From Rhabditoides inermis (Eukaryota > Nematoda > Chromadorea > Rhabditida > Rhabditidae), in assembly GCA_963966185.1 (NCBI GenBank), contig CAWZYM010000277.1:62001-126000 (forward strand): a stretch of DNA of 64,000 bases. The letters are read 5' to 3'. The position numbers were made by a program, and so were the translations under genes. The number at the start of each line of letters is the position of its first letter. Position 1 is the first letter of the stretch. The notes beneath the pieces are model-generated. The model was given only the letters and a program-made list of their open reading frames with translations. It ran no database searches and was not told where the DNA came from. Of the stretch, positions 12,780 through 24,190 are shown one piece after another.

Positions 12780-13316
12780 TGTCGTGGATTCCACGACCGA
12801 AACCATATCAATTTGACTATGACCATGTGACAACCACTCTGTGAGAACAACATGATTACATGATACCGTACTACCGTACTACCCGCTGAACGAACACTGT
12901 ACTCTCTGTCGCTGTTCGCATGAAGGATGAGAAGAAGAAGCGTCGCCGTGAATTCGTCTGCCCCGTCTGCGCCTGTCTGGAGCCGGCACTTTCCTCGCCC
13001 ACTCGGCCGCCCTCGTCTTCCACACACCCGCCACACACCTACGCGGAGACGCCACACGCTCCGAATTCTAGCCCCGCCCCCTCCTTTTTGTATTGTCTCA
13101 TTGTTCGGTGATAGCGATGCTTGAGTAAGGTCGGTCCCGTTCCATGGTTTTACCCGAGTTGGGTTTAGGATACTAGCGGATTGCAGTAGTCCCTTATCTT
13201 CATAGTTGCGACTAGTGTGTGTTATGATTTGGAGTAATGCTCCCTTACATCGCGTAGAGTTGGGTTTGGTTGCTATTCGGTTATAGTGGACCACCCCACC
13301 CCTATTCTCCTGAACA
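12780..13316 (+). repeat. 3' LTR (537 bp, internally deleted)
   Basis: Starts TGTCGTGG and ends CTGAACA. Relative to the 5' LTR it lacks about 190 bp and has a few substitutions in its last third, so the two LTRs are no longer identical and the insertion is not very recent. Confidence 0.75.
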
Positions 13317-13730
13317 CCATTGTCCATTGACCTTTAGTCACTAAATTCAACAGTAAAGCGTAAACAAGTTTAAAAAATTCAAAATGTTCTTCTATTCCTC
13401 AAAATGTACTCACTACCTCTCAAAATGTATCAGGTACTCCAAAAAATCTACCTCCACTTATTGTAATGTTTCCCTACTTACCCCTCGAAATGGTCCCCTA
13501 TGCGCCTATGCCTCAAAATGATCAATTTCAATTATTTATCATTGCGTATTCAGAAAACATATGGGGACAAAAATGTGTGGCTGTAATAAGTGGTGCAACG
13601 TATTTGTGATTAAGATCAAATCAAAGAATGGTAAAACAGATACAAATGCGTATGGGACAATACAACAGACATATGTATATGAAATGAATGTACTCTGTTA
13701 CATATACTGGGGAGACCGTACCCGTATCGA
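13317..13730. other. short spacer and 3' end of the adjacent LINE
   Basis: AT-rich. Several CCTCAAAATG words recur between 13,395 and 13,520 at loose spacing. 13,600-13,730 is probably the short 3' untranslated tail of the minus-strand LINE. No independent gene is seen. Confidence 0.4.
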
Positions 13731-16151
13731 TCAGGAAGCGCGGATGCGAGATGGTTCAATCATGCATTTTCTAACCTCCTCTTTGAAAGAACCGGTGTCT
13801 CTGATAGCTATAATGTTAGATGGTAAGGAATTCCATATTCGAAACTTGCGGTGAATGAATGTCTGTGTTCTAACGGACGGATCAAAAGAGGGTACGATTC
13901 GGTGGCAGTGAGAGTGTCTCGATGATGTGGATATGATATTATAGATGGCGGATGAGTCAAAGACGGTGCGACCGTGTACAATTTTATGTATGTAGGCAAT
14001 ATCATTGACTGCTCGTCGTGACTCGAGAGTCTCCAAGCCTAGCAGGCAGAGTCTGGCAGAGTATCCTAGATTGAAAATGCCATTTCTATGGCAGATTCGT
14101 CTGGTGAAATACCGTTGAACGCCCTCAATAAGATTCACTGAGCGCACATCGGTGGGATTCCAGAGCTCAGTACAGTACTCCAGCTTACAGCGATAATATG
14201 TCACAAATGCTTTGCAAAGAACGGCTAAGCTGCGAGTACGGTATGCTCTTAGGAAGTCATTGATTCCCCAAAGTGTGCGATCGACAATGCGTTTAATGTA
14301 GTCATCGAAAGAAAGGCGAGTAGAGATATACACACCAAGATCTTTAACACACTCAGGGGTTTCTAGAGTCACTGTGCCAAGTGAATATGCATACAGCGGA
14401 TTTCGCTTGCCCAAGTGAAGAACCTGTGTTTTGCTAGCAGATATGGTGAGACCCCACTCAATCGACCACTCAGAAACACAGTCGACTGCTTGCTGAAACT
14501 TAAAGCGCGCGGTGAGATCGAGGGGACAGAACGCGTAGGACACTTTCAAATCGTCAGCATACAATGCGCAGCGAACATAGTCCGGCAAACAGTCGACAAT
14601 GTTGTTAATAAATACATTGAAAAGAAGAGGCCCGAGACAGCTCCCCTGAGGAACACCGCAATTCACAGTGCGTGGGGAGGATAGACACTGACTGACAAGT
14701 ACACGCGTTGTTCTATCGCACAGAAAAGATTTGATCCACGCGAGTGCACTGCCGCGAACACCAAGTGAGTGGAGCTTCTTGAACAACATGGAATGATTTG
14801 TGCAATCAAACGCCTTTTTGTAATCTACATAAAGGCAGTCGACTACTTGCCCGTCGGTGAGATCACGCGACCACTGGGCATGACACTCAACGAGCTGTGC
14901 GCATGTGGATCGGCCCGCGCGGAAACCGAATTGGCGAGAGGTGAGAAGACAGTGTTTTTCAAAGTGCTCTGTCATCTGCGCCGCGCAAATCCTCTCCAGC
15001 AGTTTGGAAAGTGTGGCAGTGAGAGCAATGGGACGGTAGTTGACTACCTCACTCTGGGACCCACCCTTGTGGATGGGTCTCACATACCCTATCTTCCATA
15101 TAGGAGGAACGACACACGCGGAAAGAGACTGCTGGAAGAGGAGAAAGATTGGAGTGACTACAGAGTCTACAGTGTGCTTCAAGAAAATATGCGTTATCCC
15201 ATCTGGTGACGTATTGATTTTTGGCGCGAGTGAGCGTATTGTTTTGGCAATGAGAATGTGGGTAATGTGAAATTGATTGATTGAATGGGAAGAATCAGTG
15301 AGTGGCGCACCAGACGGGATTGGTAGATTAGAATACACTGAGTCAAAGTACTCTGAAAAAGCCTCTGCCTTCTCACTCTCATCATGAATGTACACGCCAT
15401 CAGCAGAGCTTATTGGGCCGATTCCATCTGCGGGGTTCAGCCTAGATCGAACGTGTTGAAAGAATTTTCTCTGTCCCTTAGAGAGCAGACTCGACTCAAG
15501 CTTGGTGTTCCATGCGTACAGCGCGCGTCTCAGATCTTTCTGTGCTCGTTTAGTGTCGCGGGAATAGGGTCGCCTGGCGGCAAGGCGCGTCGCTTTCGCA
15601 CTCAGACGCTGGATATATGCTGGAGCTTTCTGGCTGTTACTGCGCTGCGGTTTCAGTGGAATATAGTCCAATTGACAGGATGCGACACAATCTTGGAACA
15701 AACTGCAACACTCAGCGAGTGTCCGTCCGGCGAATGTGAGAGTCCAGTCAATGGAGGCAATGCGCGAGTTGATGGCGGGCCAGTCCGCCTTGGCATAATC
15801 AAAGCGAGGTGAGAGGGTAGAGCGCTGCGTTTGGCGAATAGAGAGAGAGGCAATCACTGGGAGGTGATCACACAACGCAATACGTGAGCCAATGGAAATG
15901 TGTGAGAAGAGATCAACCTTGTCAGTCAGTATCAGATCGAGAATGTGGGGAGTTTGCCCGGGCCGGTGGACCATAGTGGGTTTATGGACCAGTTGAGATA
16001 GCGAAAACGTGGCGGTAAAGTTGATAAATGAGCGGTCGAGAGAGTGGATCGCTGTGAGTGAGCGCCAGTCAATATGCATCAACACACACACACATAACAG
16101 ACAGTCGGCGAGGAGGACATGCCACATGCTGCGTCTTCTTTCTTCTGTCAT
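13731..16151 (-). mobile_element. CR1-like non-LTR retrotransposon ORF2, 5'-truncated, RT frame open
   Basis: A single 806-codon frame. The N-terminal part keeps only the end of an endonuclease (EEP) domain, with HILDLILTDK and a CDHLPV (SDH-type) motif; the catalytic GDFN segment is replaced around an (AC)n run at 16,081-16,095. The reverse transcriptase follows with VNYRPIAL, RQFGFRAGRST, YVDYKKAFD, NCGVPQGSCLGPLLFNVFIN and the catalytic LYADD box, then the usual C-terminal region ending FRIWNSLPSNI. The reading frame is intact through the RT, so truncation is recent or the protein is conserved. It lies antisense to the left-hand LTR element. The clade (CR1/Jockey group) is inferred from motif style only. 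Confidence 0.88.
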
Positions 16152-16842
16152 CGAGCCAATGAACTAAGCTAAGCGTTTCCCGGAGTGCTGACGAGAGCGA
16201 GCCGCGCTCTATCAACGACAAGACCCAACTACACTGAAAGACTATTATAACGGAGTGGTGACGGAACTAAATGTTACCTGGCCATCCTCCCTCGTCCGGA
16301 AGAGCGGCTCCTCTTCTGTGGCCCCCGCTCTCTGCTCCATGTGGTGAGGAGGTTCATTTGGGCTGGTGTATGGGAGGTCCACAAAACGAGAAAATGCGGC
16401 GTCTCACCTAAACTTTTCTCCCTCGCGTCGCGTCGCGACCGCGCCGCCTGCCAGTTAAAGCCAGGTGCATCCTACCGGGAAGTTGCGCATTTGAATAACA
16501 GCTGAATCGCCCCCTACCTTTCGGTCCTAATATATACATGGGACGGTGTTTACATTTCTCTACTATGGTAAGTTTACAAAATATTTTTTGATAAAACTTT
16601 AATGAAATGCTGCCAAACTCAAATGCTCAAATCTTCGTCTCGGTCCTCATTCTATAAACTACATGTAAGTTCCGTACAAAGTAGATTTATTGAATTGAAG
16701 CAAGCATCGCAAAGGTTTGAGTCCATGTTGTAGGTTCCCCATCTTCATAAACTTTTTTTATTGATCACAACATCATAACTTCATAATTGAATCTTGAACG
16801 TTGCATGTTTTGTTTAGATTCACAATTGCTCCCGCAATGACA
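16152..16842. other. intergenic, nothing recognised
   Basis: GC-rich 16,260-16,470 (with GCGTCGCGTCGCGACC) changing to AT-rich. It may hold the 5' junction of the LINE and the 3' UTR of the glycosyltransferase gene to the right. I find no exon chain. Confidence 0.4.
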
Positions 16843-18137
16843 TCACGAGGTCAACTCCCGCACTTGCAAAGTGCTCTGATTGAAGCGAAGAACCTGCAAC
16901 AAATATTCAGAATAAAAATCAATGTTTCTATAGTTTTGTTCAAAGTTGCACTGCCCGGACAGTCGAAAGTGGCGCGCGCTTCGCAAATCAAATCACTACC
17001 CCTTTGCGAATCACCTTTTCCTCGCGGAACCACACCTACCGCTAACAGCGTGAAAATGATCTCACACTCCTTACAACTCTAACGATAAATGATAAAGCGC
17101 TATCAGGAAGTAAAGGTACACTGGCGACTTATTTTTGACTCGGAATGATTGAAATAATCATATTAACCCAAATCTCAATCGATTTGTGAGAAAGAACAAC
17201 GATTATCCGTTGCTTTCAAATGTTGCAACTGACTGTTGCAACATTTTATTTCAAACTCAAAATTGGTCCCGTCACGACTTCCATTCCGTTGAACTCTTCA
17301 ATACTGCAGAACTGGCGATGGAACACATAATCCCAGACGAAAAAAGCTCGTTCACTTTTTATGTGGCTCAATGCGTGTGTGCGCTGTAGTGGCACAGATC
17401 TCGCCGGTTCGAGTCCTGTCTACGGCAAATGTTTTGCATGAGTGGTAATGCGCGTTCAAGAGGACTAGTTGCAGAATTAAGTCGCTACTGTTCCTTTAAT
17501 GATGAAGGATCATTTTCACCGACTGCCCGGAGCGTGGTCTCAAGTCGAACATTAGAGAGGGCGCGCAGCGCCCTCTCTTTTGGCTTAGGATAGAGCTCGC
17601 GCCAGAATTTTCAAGAAGCGATATCCAAAGGTCATGTTAACAACAATGTGGACTCATCCAAATCATGTTAGTTAGATTCGCACCGTTCCGTATGCCAGAT
17701 CACTTGTCGTTGGCATCTTTGTTTCTCTTCTCCGAAAGAAGTTATGCGCGATCCCGCGCACCCATGAGGCGAGAGGCCAGCGTGTGGGTGTGTGGGTGTG
17801 TGTGGACGCCGTTTCCAGTCACTCTGACTCTCTGCCGAAAGCGTACTCTCTCGCGTTTTCGGCGTGTGTTCCGAACTTGCACTTTGAGTGTAGCCAGCCC
17901 CGCCGCTGCCAGCGTCTAGTTCGCGCCGGGTTTGCATTGTTTTGAGCCCGCCAACAATAACCAGGAGGAAGAGCGCAGTAGGCGCGACTCCGGCTGGTAG
18001 TGAGAAAATATGTGGGAGTTGTAAAACGTAACGGCGATCCGAAACGTAACGTGTGATTTTTGGTACATGATAGTAAGAAGAGAAAGAAGGGCCGAGATAG
18101 AGAGAGATCAGAAAGAAATAGAGAGACAAAGAGAAGG

Positions 18138-18187
<50 letters not shown>

Positions 18188-20342
18188 AGTGAAAGAGAGA
18201 AGGAACAGTGAAAGAGAGAGAAAGAACAGTGAGAGAAGGAGAGAACGGACGGAGAGAGAAAGAACAGAGGGGAAGAAAGAACAGAGGGAGAGGAATATAT
18301 TAGTCGTTGATATAATCCAGATGTATAGTCATAATTAAGCACATATTAAGAATTTCTATGAAATTTAACAAAAGTACAAATATTTTTTTTTAAAGTACTT
18401 GCGTAAATAGATGATCTTTGTCTTATGCCAATGCAGCAAAAGCACATGTATAAAACGTTTACAAATACTAACACAAACCTGCGCATTCTGAAATGTTCTG
18501 TTGAAACTAACCGGTGAACACAACGATGTACAATTGAACAGAGAGTAAGGATCAAGTAAGAAATATGAAAGAGAAGAGAGAAAAGGAGGAGAGAAAGAGG
18601 TGCAGGTTTGTGTTAGTATTTGTAAACGTTTTATACATGTGCTTTTGCTGCATTGGCATAAGACAAAGATCATCTATTTACGCAAGTACTTTAAAAAAAA
18701 TGAGTATCTAAAAAAAAAAAATGAGTATATGTTTTATGTAGTCATCTGCACAAAACCCTCGACTATCCCTCTGAATAAAACTATATTAGTAAATTAGTTA
18801 AGTACCTTCCACTCTGGAGGTGCAATGTCATCGATTGCAGTATCATTCTCGATTCCACCAGGCGGCGAGAAGTCCTAAACTCATAGATTGGCTCCGCCCA
18901 CACAAACTCCGCCCACCTCTCCTCGATACACATGGGCGCCTTCCTTCAGTGTGTATGCCATCCAAAAGCCAAAAGTCGAAGTGGGAGCTGAAATCGTATC
19001 TTGTATTCTAAATTGAACAGGTATCTTACCTGTGAGTAGTAACGTGTCACAGTAGGTTTGTGTGAGCGCAATTGTAACTGCTTGGTCCATGCGAGGAAAT
19101 GCTACCACTGTCCAGCTGAGATTAACAAAATTCACAGATACATTTAAAAAATGGTTTCACACACTTTTTATCACGGAAATCTGACAGAACAGTGTTTGCC
19201 CAGTCCATGGAATCTCCTATTGCTACGATTGCGATCGATTTATTGATTCCATCTAAAATGCTAGTCAACAAACACTTGTCAACAACATAATAACGCACAT
19301 TTTTCTCCCAGATAGTTTGCAGAAACCAAAGTGAAAGTTGAGCGAGTGAACCTGAATAAAATATTTCGATCAGAGAATGCAAACGTCGTACTTACCAGTA
19401 GATTTTGCTGTGTATATAATCGCTTCTTCGGATGTGTATACAAACTCTAAAAAATATTTGATAGAAACAGTGAAAAGGACACACTCACTTGTGAACATTG
19501 TTGTTTCTTATATTTTCACGATCTTCGTCATCGATTTTATCAATTTCTTCTTCTACTCCACTTTTCAATTTAGTAGTTGGCTCCAACAGTTTCCGGATGA
19601 CATCCCGCTTTCGAGAGAAGTACTTGTAACTGTAAAAAAACAAAATAGTAAGGATAATTATCTATATACATATCTGAAAAAAGTGTCCAGTGATGCGAAG
19701 TGTCGTTTTACCAGGTACGTTTTTCTCTAGTTCACTCATATTGAGTGGTCGATATGTGCAACATGCACCGGAATGCGATAGAGATATCACATCATTGCTC
19801 TACATCGTATCGATCAAACAAAAGGATGGCAAAAATCAGTCACCAACATGTTGGCGTTTACGAACAAGTTATTTAGCGCAGGGTAGTCCAGTAGTCGTTC
19901 AAATGTTAATGAGGAATCGTAAGCAGGTATTCTAAATGAGATTGTGAAAGGAACTCAAACAAAACACTTACAGATTGAGTTGCGACGCAGCCATGAGAAG
20001 GAAGAAGGCTTCGAATAGTACGTTTCCTAAGCCAAGATTCCAGTCTATCGTAACGAACGAAATTGTGACGTATTTTAAATCATGCGCTGGAAAAATGATA
20101 GCATTCTCCACATATCCAATATCCAAATCCGTTTCGTTTGCGTTGTTGAAAATTTGCTCGAACAACATCTTTGCTTCTTCATCCCTAACTTTTGAACTGA
20201 TTTCCTGAAAACTTTGATTCTATTGTTGTTTCGATAGCAAGTCACTTACATAGTTCCTGTCATTGGATATGAATAGAATTGATAGGGCAAAGAGCATACA
20301 TCCCAGACCCAAAACTAGAAGAATATTCCGCTTCCGGAACAT
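16843..20342 (-). CDS. GT11-like alpha-1,2-fucosyltransferase-type glycosyltransferase, paralog 1 (12 exons)
   Basis: Exons (minus): 20,250-20,342; 19,972-20,204; 19,844-19,931; 19,675-19,799; 19,489-19,629; 19,396-19,446; 19,299-19,351; 19,165-19,252; 19,030-19,115; 18,917-18,987; 18,806-18,874; 16,843-16,893, about 382 residues in phase. Residues 1-31 give a type II signal anchor (ILLVLGLGCMLFALSILFI), as expected for a Golgi enzyme. Family motifs follow: LGLGNVLFEAFFLL (the G-x-LGN motif), SHSGACCTYRPLN, YKYF, CIHIRRSDY (the H-x-RR-x-DY donor-binding motif), AIVAIGDSMDW and TAPTSTFGFWMAY. GT11 enzymes move fucose from GDP-fucose to galactose; nematodes have expanded, divergent members, so the substrate is uncertain. 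Its paralog lies at 26.4-28.4 kb. The last intron is about 1.9 kb and holds a (GA)n tract and a large inverted repeat. The intron at 19,630-19,674 appears to begin with GA, not GT. Confidence 0.82.
17358..17581 (+). ncRNA. possible pol III or tRNA-derived sequence with terminal hairpin
   Basis: TGGCTCAATGCG resembles an A box and GGTTCGAGTCC at about 17,410 is a perfect B box. A perfect 11-bp stem, AGAGAGGGCGC / GCGCCCTCTCT with a GCA loop (17,554-17,578), runs directly into TTTT. No proper tRNA acceptor pairing exists, so this would be a SINE or decayed tRNA. It lies in the last intron of the minus-strand glycosyltransferase gene. Confidence 0.25.
18139..18187. repeat. (GA)n microsatellite
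   Basis: About 24 GA dinucleotides, continued by an imperfect purine-rich tract to about 18,290, inside the last intron of the GT11-like gene. Long frames predicted through it are compositional artefacts. Confidence 0.95.
18383..18700. repeat. inverted repeat, two ~99-bp arms around a 120-bp spacer
   Basis: The left arm (18,383-18,482) and right arm (18,602-18,700) are essentially perfect reverse complements, including AAAGTACTTGCGTAAATAG and its complement and both outer T/A runs. Transcripts in either direction would form a long hairpin. It is probably a small foldback element in the last intron of the GT11-like gene. Confidence 0.9.
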
Positions 20343-20443
20343 TTTCGGAAACGAGCTGCGAAGTGTATACAATGATTACACATAACCGGCGGAAAATTGT
20401 GAGGTGGCGATTGTAAATGAAAACATTGATACGAGGTATCGAG

Positions 20444-20445
<2 letters not shown>

Positions 20446-20523
<78 letters not shown>
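20446..20523. repeat. (GA)n microsatellite upstream of GT11-like paralog 1
   Basis: About 39 GA units with one TA interruption, starting about 105 bp upstream of the ATG at 20,342 (CT-rich on the sense strand). Its position would allow a role as a GAGA-type promoter element, but that is inference from position only. Confidence 0.9.
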
Positions 20524-20527
<4 letters not shown>

Positions 20528-20907
20528 TCCTAAATGAACGAAAAATATGGAAAATAATTTCACGTAGCAACGCTCAATTCCTTCACATATACACTGATAT
20601 GGTGTTCTGCTATCAGATAAACGCTATGATAAGTATCGGCTTGTGCTCGCAGGTTGCTGACTCTTATCGCGGTTTGTGGGTACGGGCAGCACACTTGATC
20701 TGAGACACGAAAGATGCAGCGTGAGGTCAGGGGCGAAAACAGGCATGCTCAGCTACTATCAGCAGATTGCTCGTCTCTGATGAAGCACCGGCAATCAGAT
20801 AGCACAACTGTCAGGTGAAAGGACAGAAACAGTGTGAGATTTGAAAAATGTGTATGATTGTTTTACTTGTACCGTTCATAATGCTTGTTGATTGAGGAAA
20901 GTAGTGG
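20524..20907. other. intergenic, nothing recognised
   Basis: Region upstream of GT11-like paralog 1, up to the BEL/Pao debris. No exons recognised. Confidence 0.4.
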
Positions 20908-22560
20908 TTGAAAACAGTTCGATATCCTGATCGAAGAGTCATATTTCGACTTAGTAACGATATTTGCACATTTGTTCCGATCAGTATTCCGCTCTGCGCA
21001 TTTATTAAGGAGGTGAACGAATCGGGCCGGATTAACACATGGTTAGTCTACGCAAAACAGAGACTTGCACCATCTAAAGAGAGCAATAAAGATATAAAAT
21101 TAAAGATTCCGAGACTTGAACTGATGGCAATACTTACGGCAGCCAAGAAAAGCGCGTTTTTGATACAAGAACTGAACAAGTCAGTCACACTGAAGAAATT
21201 GCATAAATATCATATCAGATTCGACTATAGCAATAGAATGGTTGAAAAAGTCAGAAACAAAGTTATCCATTTTCGTAAAGAACCGAATCGCAGAGATAGC
21301 AGACACAGTGCGGAAACTGTCAGAGGATTACAGTATATCATGTAGGTACAAAGTCAAACCCAGCTGATCTCATATCTAGAGGAGGAGACAGTGGAGAGCG
21401 GGATTGTTGCCGAGTGGAGGAGACTCCCTCGGGCAAAGCCTTGCCTGCAACCAAACACAGCTCTTTTCAGTCATACATCAAACATGCACATTACGTAATA
21501 AGTTTCATGTCAAATATTTTTTAAAGAGGCGAAGATTAGCAAAAAAAGCCCATTATCACGACATCTATTAACCAAAACATAGGGAATAGTTGGGAACAGA
21601 CGTTAGACTACATTATGAAAGTGCATCAGAAAACGAATATTAGAGAGGGCGAATTGTCAACAAGGTACAAAGACTTGAACGTGAAACGTATCCAAGGAGG
21701 AAAATCGTCCCTCACATACGCAGCTAGTAATCCAATCCTCATAACGGAACGGACACATCTAGCCAAACTGATAGTGAGGAACGTACACCAGATATGTGGA
21801 CATAGAGGCTTAAATCAAATGTCAACAGTAAGAGAGAAATATTGGATACCGAGTCTGAGAAGACAGTGCATAGTATCAAAATGCAGGAGACATAATGGAC
21901 TAGCATTCCCATATCCCGAGCTGCCAGAAGTAAAAGCGAATGAGAGACCATTCAGCCATATAAGATTAGATTATTTGGGACCCTACCCAACGAAAGAATG
22001 TGCGAAAATATGGGGCATTCTCTACAGTTGCCTAACCACACGGCTGGTACACGTAGAGTCAATCAATTCCCTGTCTGCCGATGACCCAATTAACTCGTTG
22101 CGTCAAATATGCGCGAGGCGAGGACGTCCTAAATAAATTCTATTAGATAACGCAGTTCAATTCGAACTGGCGGCAAAAATAATGAACGAGAATCAGTCAG
22201 ACAACCCCGTATCATGGAAACTTATCACGACTTTTTTAACGAAATTGTTAGAGAAGCACGTGAAAACCACATTGATAGAATCAGAAGGAATAGTCAACTG
22301 CAGGCTCATCGGTCACACTGAAGACAAAAACAGGCATGATAGACAGGCCAGTCAATGCTTTGATCCCTCTCGAAGTGAGATGTACAGACATAAACAGCAT
22401 ATATAAAAGATGTAAGAGAAAAAGAGTTCCAGATAATTAGCGACTACATACATATTAATGCCAAATACGCGCGGGAAAAGTCAAAAAGAAAAACCGTCTC
22501 GCAAAGAATGATCCTGAATGGGAGACGGTAGCGGAGGTATATCCAAATTATTGAGAAATA
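20908..22560 (+). mobile_element. BEL/Pao-like LTR retrotransposon pol remnant
   Basis: The frame at 20,908-21,345 shows a BEL/Pao-type RNase H junction (LVYAKQRLAPSK, then IPRLELMAILTAAKK). The frame at 21,615-22,133 shows integrase: an H-x-x-C zinc-finger end (HQICGHRGLNQM ... YWIPSLRR), then FSHIRLDYLGPYP, the start of the catalytic core, ending ARRGRPK with a stop. A following stretch ILLDNAVQFELAAKI (expected D-N-G-x-x-F) is the second core segment after that stop. Frame breaks, missing reverse transcriptase and no visible LTRs mark a dead fragment. It lies between GT11-like paralog 1 and the decayed gene downstream. Confidence 0.75.
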
Positions 22561-22620
22561 TCTTACTGGTGTTTTCCTCAAAATCGGCTTTTTACAGATT
22601 ACTAAGACTAATGATTTTAG

Positions 22621-24190
22621 GTCTTGTCAAACGTTTCCGATATAACTCCCGAAGAGGAGCGTGCTCTCCTACAAACTCCTGACGAGTCGCCCATCGCCAG
22701 CCCAGTCACCCAGTCGCCTGCCCGAGACGAGGAGTCTCCCCCTCTCCATCACTATTCCGAGAGCGAGGACGAGACGAGATAGAGGATAAGGACAAGTCTG
22801 AGTCTAGCAAGCTCTTATCCGAAGGTAAGTCTTCACGTTAGTCTAGTAATCTTGCCTTGAAAAGTGTGTATTACTTCTTTCCCCTTTTTGGTGCGTGCTA
22901 GATATAAATTAATAGATTTATTAAGTGAAATTATATCAGTCATTAGGACACATCAGTATAGTTGCCTTTATTGAAAAGTCTAATTTGCTCTTGTTGAAAA
23001 ATCTAATTCTTGTTTGCCCTTTTTGAAAATTTTAAGGTCGAATCGCCCTTTCTTTTTTCGCCATTTTATGCAATGGATGTGGCAGATAGAGAAGATCATT
23101 CGTTAAATTGATGTCAGTCATTATGGTATAAAAGTCGTCGAAGTACAAAGCCATTATAGTACACAGTGTATAATCCATTTCAGTCTCGTCGGAAGAAGAC
23201 ACTCAGATATCCAAGAAAAAGTCGAAGAAGAAGGCCAAGACAGCAAGAGCAGGAAGGATAAGAGGGTCGAGAAGTAAAAAAAGGAAAAGAAGAGCAAGCC
23301 CACTCCAACAGGTAATCATTGTTGCAGACACCTAGTCCAGTCATTGTATCAATATTTGCATAAAGTCCTTTTTTAGTGACTATTTCGTCGGACAGCGACG
23401 ATGAGACGATTGCCACCACTGAGTCGGTAGACTCCAAGATGACCGCCCCGTGCAAGCCCAACCTCGAAGACAAAGCTACGCAAACGGACAGTTGTGGGTT
23501 CTTCGTGAACGAGCAACTATTGCTGAAGATGTTCGCGTCAAACCGTATGCTTGCCGATGACAAGGAGAAACCCGAGGCAACTGAGGACGATTGGGCTAAA
23601 CTAACCGAGGACGACGACAAGAGGGGCTGGACGAGACTGTTGTCTTTCCTAGTGTGGAGATGCAAAAGCCCTTCCTCACCCCTTCGCAGTCGCCCGCAAC
23701 GCCGTCGAGTCACCACAACCCGAACTCCGGAACCCGTCAAGTGACCCCGACCTCTTCATCCGAAGCCCGCACATGCACCAGTCGCAGATGTCTACGAAGA
23801 AAGCACCTAGGAAGATGCTGATCTGGTGGCAAGCTCACCACAAGAACCTCGAGTGGAGGAAGATGAGGAATACGTGCAGCTTCTGCGGGATGGACCAACT
23901 GTCGGAGAGATGCCTCACCTACTCACACTAGGCGACGCGTCTCGTGAGATGAGCTGACACTTCCGTGAATCCAAAAGGCGCAGCGCCTCACCTGGAAGAA
24001 GATTGCATTCGCCAGTCTATGGTTGTGCTCTGTGGAGCTTCGGATCACGGCAACGTCCTGTGTCCTGCGGCGTACCCGGTCCCGGATGACGAGATTCCCC
24101 GCTACGAGTGACTGTTCAAAGAACTCGGCATCGCATGCAGAGATGGAGTCTGGCAATGCTGACAATTGTGTTTGGAGTGAGCGCAAGCAG
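22621..24190 (+). pseudogene. decayed Lys/acidic-rich gene with a Cys-rich C-terminus
   Basis: Exon-like pieces with good splice signals: about 22,621-22,824 (SNVSDITPEEERALLQTPDE), 23,184-23,311 (very basic, SKKKSKKKAKTARAG) and 23,377-23,744 (acidic, then LEDKATQTDSCGFFVNEQLL). Further downstream, other frames give KMLIWWQAHHKNLEWRKMR, CSFCGMDQLSERC and VVLCGASDHGNVLCP. The last two look like a pair of zinc-knuckle or nanos-type Cys/His clusters, but they sit in different frames separated by stops. I cannot assign a family: a Gag-like or nanos-like zinc-binding tail is conceivable. Frameshifts at about 22,775 and 23,640 suggest a pseudogene. It directly follows the BEL/Pao debris on the same strand. 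Confidence 0.35.

Larger units (their letters stand above)
10793..13316. mobile_element. degenerate non-autonomous LTR retrotransposon
   Basis: Two direct repeats beginning TGTCGTGG (10,793 and 12,780) and ending in ACA bracket about 1.25 kb of non-coding DNA. Immediately inside the left repeat lies a tRNA-Gly-like primer site, and immediately outside the start of the right repeat lies the purine tract AAAGGGGGAG. No gag, protease, reverse transcriptase or integrase is present, so this is a TRIM/LARD-like or internally deleted derivative. The 5-bp flanks (GCCTG on the left, CCATT on the right) do not match, so the target-site duplication is lost or the copy is recombinant. The element is read 5' to 3' on the plus strand. 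Confidence 0.8.

Noticed and set aside
17554..17581. Bacterial-type rho-independent terminator
   Set aside because: The perfect stem plus TTTT looks like one, but the context is a nematode intron; treated as part of a possible pol III unit instead.
19630..19674. U12-type AT-AC intron in GT11-like paralog 1
   Set aside because: ATATG start and TATCCTTACT look superficially U12-like, but paralog 2 shows GATGAG at that place and nematodes are thought to lack the minor spliceosome.
22182..22406. Separate small gene of 74 codons
   Set aside because: It is the continuation of the decayed BEL/Pao integrase region (NAVQFELAAKI lies directly before it), not an independent gene.
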